Origin: Asticcacaulis biprosthecium C19
GTDB taxonomy: Bacteria > Pseudomonadota > Alphaproteobacteria > Caulobacterales > Caulobacteraceae
Direction: 5' to 3'
DNA length: 64,000 nucleotides
NCBI RefSeq assembly: GCF_000204015.1
Contig: NZ_GL883079.1
Location: forward strand, 568,767-632,766
Position numbers and translations under genes: made by a program
Shown: positions 59,548 through 64,000 of the stretch, in pieces
How positions within the stretch are numbered: position 1 is the first letter of the stretch
How the letters are laid out: every line of letters starts with the position of its first letter
The notes under the pieces: model-generated
What the model was told of the DNA's origin: nothing
What the model saw: the letters and a program-made list of their open reading frames with translations, nothing else
The model's database searches: none

Positions 59548-60900
59548 TTACTCCACCCCAGGAAAGACGAAGCCGACCCGCAGGCCAGGGTGATTGTCGC
59601 ACAACACGGGTCTTGCGTGGTGCGCCTGGGCAATCGCCGTAACCAGACTAAGTCCCAGGCCGAACCCCGGCGTGGCCCGGCTTTTTTCCAACCGGGCAAA
59701 CCGCTTCAGAACATGGTGGCGGTCGGCCAGACATATTCCGGGGCCGTCATCGCTCACCGTCAGTTCGACGAGACCGTCACCACGTCGCAGGCTCAGTGAA
59801 ACGAGCGTCCCCGAAGGCGTATGTCGCATGACGTTTTCAATTAGGTTGACCAGAAGTTGCGACATCAGGTGACGATCACCGTTGACGAACGCACCGGTTT
59901 CCAGGTCGGCCTCTAGCGTATAGCCCTTGGCCTCCAGATCGGGGCGGAAAGCATCCGCGACACGCTCGGCGATTTCACACACATCGATTCGGCTAAAGTG
60001 TTCGCGAACCTTCAGGGTCTCGATTTCCGATATCCGCAGCAGGGCATTGAACAGGTCCAGAATTTCCCGGCTGCGTTCCGACGCCCTTGTCAGCGCCAGG
60101 CGGAAGGTTGCGGCGTCGTGGGCGTCGGTGAGCGCTTCATCCAGGACCTGTTGCAGCCGGGCCAGTGGTGTGCGCAGATCGTGGGCTATGTCGTTCGACA
60201 CCTGCTGCAGGTTGGTGACCAGTTCTGCGTTGCGGTCCAGCATCCGGTTGAGCGTTTCAGCCAGCCGGTCGAACTCGCTGTCGGTGTCGTCGCGTGCCAT
60301 GCGCCGGTTCAAGTCGCCATCGATGATCGCCTGGGCCGTCGCATCGATCTTGCCCAGCCGCCGCCGGATCAGGATCCCCAGACCCAGTGCCCCTCCGACA
60401 CCCATGACCAGCATGGCGCAAAAAACCGCGCCGAAAAGGCCGAACAGTTGCGCATCCATCTCATCGACGGGTGTGCGGTCCGCTGCCACGACCAGCATCA
60501 GGCCGTCGTCCAGCCGTCGCGTCAGGGCTTGCGACACGCCGCGCTTACCGTTGCCTTCTTCGTCATATAGGAATTCCACCCATCCCGGCTCCGGCGCCTT
60601 CGCCCGCAGGGTACCGGCCAACCGATTACCCTGGCGGTCGTCCAGGATATAGCCCATGCCGGTCACCCGGCTCTGCGCTTCGCGCTGGCCGATTTCGGCG
60701 GCGATGGCGGGCACACCGCCATTCTCGTAGATCGCAGTTAGTATTCCGGATTCGGTCTCGATACGCTGATCCAGTTGCGCTTCAACGGCTTCATGGGTCA
60801 CCGTGTAAATGCCAAAGCAGATCGCCAGGGCCACAACGCTCAGCAGGACACTGACCGCTGTGGCCAGGCCCAGCACAGTCTTGGGAAGAAATCGTCTCAT
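59548..60900 (-). CDS. Sensor histidine kinase
   Basis: This 450-residue kinase has an N-terminal transmembrane helix (TVLGLATAVSVLLSVVALAICF), a periplasmic domain of about 115 residues, a second helix (FGAVFCAMLVMGVGGALGLGILI), HAMP, HisKA (phospho-His in SNDIAHDLRTPLARLQ) and HATPase (QLLVNLIENVMRHTP, VSDDGPGI, GFGLGLSLV). Its ATG overlaps the response-regulator stop. It probably senses a metal or other pump substrate. Confidence 0.93.
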   Translation of the reverse strand: MRRFLPKTVLGLATAVSVLLSVVALAICFGIYTVTHEAVEAQLDQRIETESGILTAIYENGGVPAIAAEIGQREAQSRVTGMGYILDDRQGNRLAGTLRAKAPEPGWVEFLYDEEGNGKRGVSQALTRRLDDGLMLVVAADRTPVDEMDAQLFGLFGAVFCAMLVMGVGGALGLGILIRRRLGKIDATAQAIIDGDLNRRMARDDTDSEFDRLAETLNRMLDRNAELVTNLQQVSNDIAHDLRTPLARLQQVLDEALTDAHDAATFRLALTRASERSREILDLFNALLRISEIETLKVREHFSRIDVCEIAERVADAFRPDLEAKGYTLEADLETGAFVNGDRHLMSQLLVNLIENVMRHTPSGTLVSLSLRRGDGLVELTVSDDGPGICLADRHHVLKRFARLEKSRATPGFGLGLSLVTAIAQAHHARPVLCDNHPGLRVGFVFPGVE

Positions 60901-61571
60901 GGTGTGCGGATCATATAACCAGCGCCGCGCACGGTGATGATGGCATCGTCATCAAAGCCGGCGTTAAGCTTGGCCCGAAGCCGGCTGATATGGGTCTCGA
61001 CGATATTGGTATGCGGATCGAAGTCGAAATCCCACACCCGCTCCAACAGCATGGCCTTGGTCATGACGCGATGAACATTACGCATCAGTTCCTCCAGCAT
61101 AAGCACTTCACGCGGTTGCAACTCAATGCGTTTGCCAGCACGATGGACGGTACGCTTGCGCAGATCCATTTCGATGTTGCCGACGCGCAGGATCGTCTCG
61201 ACTTCGACAACAGCCGGACGACGCATGATGACGTTCAGCCGCGCGCTGAGTTCCGAAAGGGCGAACGGCTTGGTCAGATAGTCGTCTGCCCCGTTTTCAA
61301 GCCCCTCGACCCGGTCGCTTATGCCGCCCATGGCTGTCAACAGGATAACGGGTGTGCGGTTGCCCCCGGCGCGCAGCATTTTCAGCACCGACAGGCCATC
61401 TTTTCCAGGCAGCATGCGATCCAGCACGATGGCGTCGAAGGATTCCTCCATGGCGCGGAACAGAGCCTCCGTACCGGTGCCGACCGTGGCCACGACATGC
61501 CCGGCTTGACTCAAGCCCCGTCGTATAAAATCGGCCGTCTCCGCCTGATCGTCCGCCACCAGTATTTTCAT
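60897..61571 (-). CDS. OmpR-family response regulator
   Basis: This 224-residue regulator has a receiver domain (VADDQAETADFIRRG, phospho-Asp in IVLDRMLPGKDG, Lys in YLTKPF) and a C-terminal winged HTH (REVLMLEELMRN, NIVETHISRLRAKL, VRGAGYMIR). The ATG at 61571 (MKILVADD) is the standard start. It lies 23 bp after the outer-membrane component and 4 bp overlaps the kinase, so it likely controls the efflux operon. Confidence 0.94.
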   Translation of the reverse strand: MKILVADDQAETADFIRRGLSQAGHVVATVGTGTEALFRAMEESFDAIVLDRMLPGKDGLSVLKMLRAGGNRTPVILLTAMGGISDRVEGLENGADDYLTKPFALSELSARLNVIMRRPAVVEVETILRVGNIEMDLRKRTVHRAGKRIELQPREVLMLEELMRNVHRVMTKAMLLERVWDFDFDPHTNIVETHISRLRAKLNAGFDDDAIITVRGAGYMIRTP

Positions 61572-61594
61572 GCCAAAACCTTCATACCTCGGTC

Positions 61595-62986
61595 TTACTT
61601 GACCTCCGGGTTTTCGTCCACGGTCTGCCAACCGCCGCCCAGCGCCTTGAACAGGGCTATCTGACTGCGCGCAATCCTGACCTCGGAGGTGGCCAGGTCG
61701 CGTTCGGCAATATTGCGAGCGGTTTGCGCGTCCAGCACCCAAAGGTAACTATCTTCCCCCAGACGGTAGCGGCTTTGCGCCCGCGTGAACGCCTTGTCGC
61801 TTTCGGCGAAGGCGGCTTGCAAGCTGGCCTCGCGACTTAAGTCCGCCTGATAGGCTGCCAGGACCGTTTCGGTTTCGCGCAAGGCACCAAGCATGACGCC
61901 GTCGAACCTCGCCAACGCCGCGTTTGCCGTGCCCGTGGCAGCGGCAATCTTCGCCCGCTCTACATTTTGGTTCGGGAAGTTCCATGTGATCAGCGGCGTC
62001 ATGAAGACGTCGAACCCGCCACCTATCTCACCGGCCGAGGCGCCGAGGCGAATGCGCGGATACAGGTCGGCGGTGGTAATATCGGTTCGCGCTGCGGCGG
62101 CGGCCAATTTTTGTTCCGCCTCGCGCACGTCCGGGCGTCGGGCCAGCAGGCCTGCGCCATCACCTGCCGGCAACACCGAGATAATACGCGGCAAGGTCCG
62201 GCAATCGCTATCGAGACCTGCCGCTTCGGCGGGCGGCAAGCCTTGAAGTGCCGCCAGGGTGTAAAGCGCACGTCGCCGCTCAGCCTGGAGGCTGGGTAAT
62301 CCGGCACGGGTCGTTTCCAAAGCCGCCGTTGCCCGCGCCAGTTGCAGCGGCGAAACCTCGCCGAGGAGGAGTTGACTGGCGATCAGTTGGCGGGCTTGCG
62401 CCGCCGTATCGACCTGCGCCTGAAGCAGATCTTGATCGCGAGCTGCTGCACAAAGATCGACATAGGCGGAGACCGTGTCGGCGACGACGGTCACCCGAGC
62501 GGCCTCGAGCGTCGCCTGGGCGGCGTTGGCATCGGCTTCGGCCGCGCGCGTGACCGCGCTAAACCGGCCGAACAGATCGACCTCATAGGCGACCGTGAAG
62601 CCCGCCTCGTAGCTGGTTTTGGGAACACTGGACGTGCTGGGCTGAGTATTGGCCTTGTTGGGTCCGGCCCCGCTTTCCGCAACCGTCGCGATCCCCCGCG
62701 CCGCCTCGGCCTGACGGGTTATAGCGCGCGCTGTTTCGAGGTTGGCCCGGGCGGCGCGAATGTCTGTATTCGCCGCCAATGCCCTTTCGACATGGCGGTT
62801 CAGCACTGGATCGTCGAACAACCGCCACCAGTCGCCCGGTACCGGCGCCGTACTGACGGCATATCCCGTTTCCAGAAACGCCCCGACCGCGGGCACCGAG
62901 GTCGATGGAGCAACCGTCGGATGATTGGCGCAGCCGCCAGCCGCAACCAAAGCAACGAAAAAGACAGGCCTAAGCAGGTGTCTCAT
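61595..62986 (-). CDS. RND efflux outer-membrane lipoprotein, NodT family
   Basis: This 463-residue outer-membrane channel has a lipobox (AAGGC, Cys19) and paired OEP helical domains ([44 protein letters not shown]). TolC-like proteins of this type form the exit duct of tripartite pumps. The ATG overlaps the RND gene stop (ATGA), so the two are translationally coupled. Confidence 0.93.
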   Translation of the reverse strand: MRHLLRPVFFVALVAAGGCANHPTVAPSTSVPAVGAFLETGYAVSTAPVPGDWWRLFDDPVLNRHVERALAANTDIRAARANLETARAITRQAEAARGIATVAESGAGPNKANTQPSTSSVPKTSYEAGFTVAYEVDLFGRFSAVTRAAEADANAAQATLEAARVTVVADTVSAYVDLCAAARDQDLLQAQVDTAAQARQLIASQLLLGEVSPLQLARATAALETTRAGLPSLQAERRRALYTLAALQGLPPAEAAGLDSDCRTLPRIISVLPAGDGAGLLARRPDVREAEQKLAAAAARTDITTADLYPRIRLGASAGEIGGGFDVFMTPLITWNFPNQNVERAKIAAATGTANAALARFDGVMLGALRETETVLAAYQADLSREASLQAAFAESDKAFTRAQSRYRLGEDSYLWVLDAQTARNIAERDLATSEVRIARSQIALFKALGGGWQTVDENPEVK

Positions 62987-64000
62987 ACCGTTACCTCCTG
63001 GCTCGCGGTTGGTTTCGCATGCTGGCCAAAGCGGGCATAGAGCGCCGGCATCAGCAGCAGGTTCAGCGCCGTCGAACTGATCAGACCGCCCAGGATGACT
63101 AGGGCCATGGGATGTTCGATTTCATGACCGGGTGCCTTGCCATTGATGATCAGCGGCAACAGGGCCAGGGCGGCGCACGACGCCGTCATCAGGATCGGCA
63201 CCAGCCGCTCTTCGGCGCCGCGCAAGATCAAGCCCGGACCGAACGGCTCCCCTTCTCGGAATTCCAGGTACTGGTAGTGGCTGATCAGCATGATGCCGTT
63301 GCGCGCAGAAATCCCGAGCACGGTGACAAAACCGACCAACGAACCCAGGGACATCACGCCACCGGACAGGATGACGGCGACCACCCCACCCAGAAGGGCG
63401 AACGGCAGGCTGAGCGCGATCAGCGCCGTCAGGCGGATCGAACGGAATTCCAGCCAGATCAGCAGCAATACCCCCATCAGGCAGAAGCCGCCCATGATCA
63501 TCAGGTCGCGCTTGGATTGTTGCAGGGCAGCATATTCGCCGAGGAATTCCGGATGGTAACCGGCCGCGAACTGCAACTGCGATACTCTGGCCTCGACGGC
63601 GCGGGCCACCGTACCAAGGTCGGAACCAGAGATATTCAGCGTGACATCGATGCGGCGCGATCCATTTTCCCGCTTGATCTCGTTGGCCGCTGGCATGACC
63701 AGGACGTCCGCCACGTCACCCAGACGCGCCTGACCGCCGCCCGGCGTGGCGATCATGGTATCGCGCAAGGCATGGAGGTCGCTGCGGACTTCCTTCGTGC
63801 CCCAAACCGTGACATCGACGCTCATCTGATTGCGAAAAATTTCCCCGACCTTGGACCCGGCGACCAGGGTGTTCGCCGCGCGGCGTACGTCCCCGGCGGA
63901 CAAACCGTAGGCGGCCATGGCCTCAGCCTTGGGACGGATCTGAATCTGCGGGATCAGGCTCTGCTGCTCGACCTTCAGATTCGCGACACCAGGGATTCCG
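62983..64000 (-). CDS. RND efflux inner-membrane pump, C-terminal part (CusA/CzcA-like)
   Basis: The coding frame is open to the right window edge, so only the C-terminal 339 residues are here. The visible part starts in the porter domain ([20 protein letters not shown]) and contains the multi-helix membrane end ([33 protein letters not shown]). HME-type (metal) features such as [20 protein letters not shown] and a missing N-terminus prevent exact assignment. An in-frame ATG at 63918 is an internal methionine, not the start. Confidence 0.88.
   Translation of the reverse strand, partial: GIPGVANLKVEQQSLIPQIQIRPKAEAMAAYGLSAGDVRRAANTLVAGSKVGEIFRNQMSVDVTVWGTKEVRSDLHALRDTMIATPGGGQARLGDVADVLVMPAANEIKRENGSRRIDVTLNISGSDLGTVARAVEARVSQLQFAAGYHPEFLGEYAALQQSKRDLMIMGGFCLMGVLLLIWLEFRSIRLTALIALSLPFALLGGVVAVILSGGVMSLGSLVGFVTVLGISARNGIMLISHYQYLEFREGEPFGPGLILRGAEERLVPILMTASCAALALLPLIINGKAPGHEIEHPMALVILGGLISSTALNLLLMPALYARFGQHAKPTASQEVTV

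Noticed and set aside
59376-59699. An N-terminal extension of guaB by 108 codons
   Set aside because: It runs into the preceding kinase gene region and lacks IMPDH similarity; [14 protein letters not shown] is the standard start.

Overview
The window reads as a chromosomal stretch of a GC-rich alphaproteobacterium, most likely a Caulobacteraceae member (an Asticcacaulis-like organism is my guess, not something the sequence proves). The reasons are the alphaproteobacterial-type housekeeping proteins, a TonB-dependent receptor, a lipoprotein-rich envelope gene set, frequent GTG/TTG starts, and several extragenic palindromes of the kind common in alphaproteobacteria. No phage, transposase, integrase, CRISPR array or plasmid gene is visible. 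The window is nearly all core genome, with a few accessory islets.

Layout. 1-9.7 kb: smpB and dapA (minus), a soluble lytic transglycosylase (plus), a translationally coupled B12/ferric-type ABC importer (minus), two RNA-methyltransferase-type genes (plus), two tiny tandem lipoprotein genes and a glutathione S-transferase. 9.7-19.4 kb: helicase HrpB, an amino-acid permease, a metallo-hydrolase, an SCP2 protein, a flavoprotein, an AsmA protein and a Sel1 protein. 19.6-43.8 kb: the transcription/translation supercluster on the minus strand, in transcription order tRNA-Trp, secE, nusG, rplK, rplA, rplJ, rplL, rpoB, rpoC. This cluster is broken in three places: a TonB receptor lies between nusG and rplK; an islet of about 7 kb (miaE, ABM, ftrA, rhodanese, DUF1272, HbpS-like, secreted protein, large Sel1 protein) lies between rplA and rplJ; and a CPA2 antiporter plus a rhomboid protease lie between rplL and rpoB. 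Rho-independent terminators mark most of the breaks.

43.9-54.6 kb: a GH10 xylanase lipoprotein, bamB with its TPR partner (outer-membrane assembly), panB, a DUF6249/ECF sigma/putative anti-sigma operon, a hypothetical secreted protein, a damaged DUF2147 gene, an ArsC-like reductase, a REC-histidine kinase with a stand-alone response regulator, and a MerR/TipAS regulator with a textbook 19-bp-spacer promoter. 54.6-59.4 kb: guaB, MAPEG, rsmB and guaA on one strand with very tight junctions, so both GMP-synthesis enzymes sit together. 59.5-64 kb: an RND efflux pump (inner-membrane protein cut by the window edge), its outer-membrane lipoprotein, and an OmpR-type regulator with its sensor kinase; all junctions overlap or nearly so, which suggests a self-regulated, probably metal-efflux, operon.

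The observations most worth a second look are non-coding: a two-copy, covarying structured element that brackets the rhodanese/ftrA/ABM block (35889-35957 and 37810-37879), an apparently leaderless consensus promoter for ftrA, a 30-bp inverted repeat at 38992-39118, and several hairpin families. Among proteins, the cysteine-paired (Hcp-like) secreted Sel1 protein and the two micro-lipoproteins stand out.
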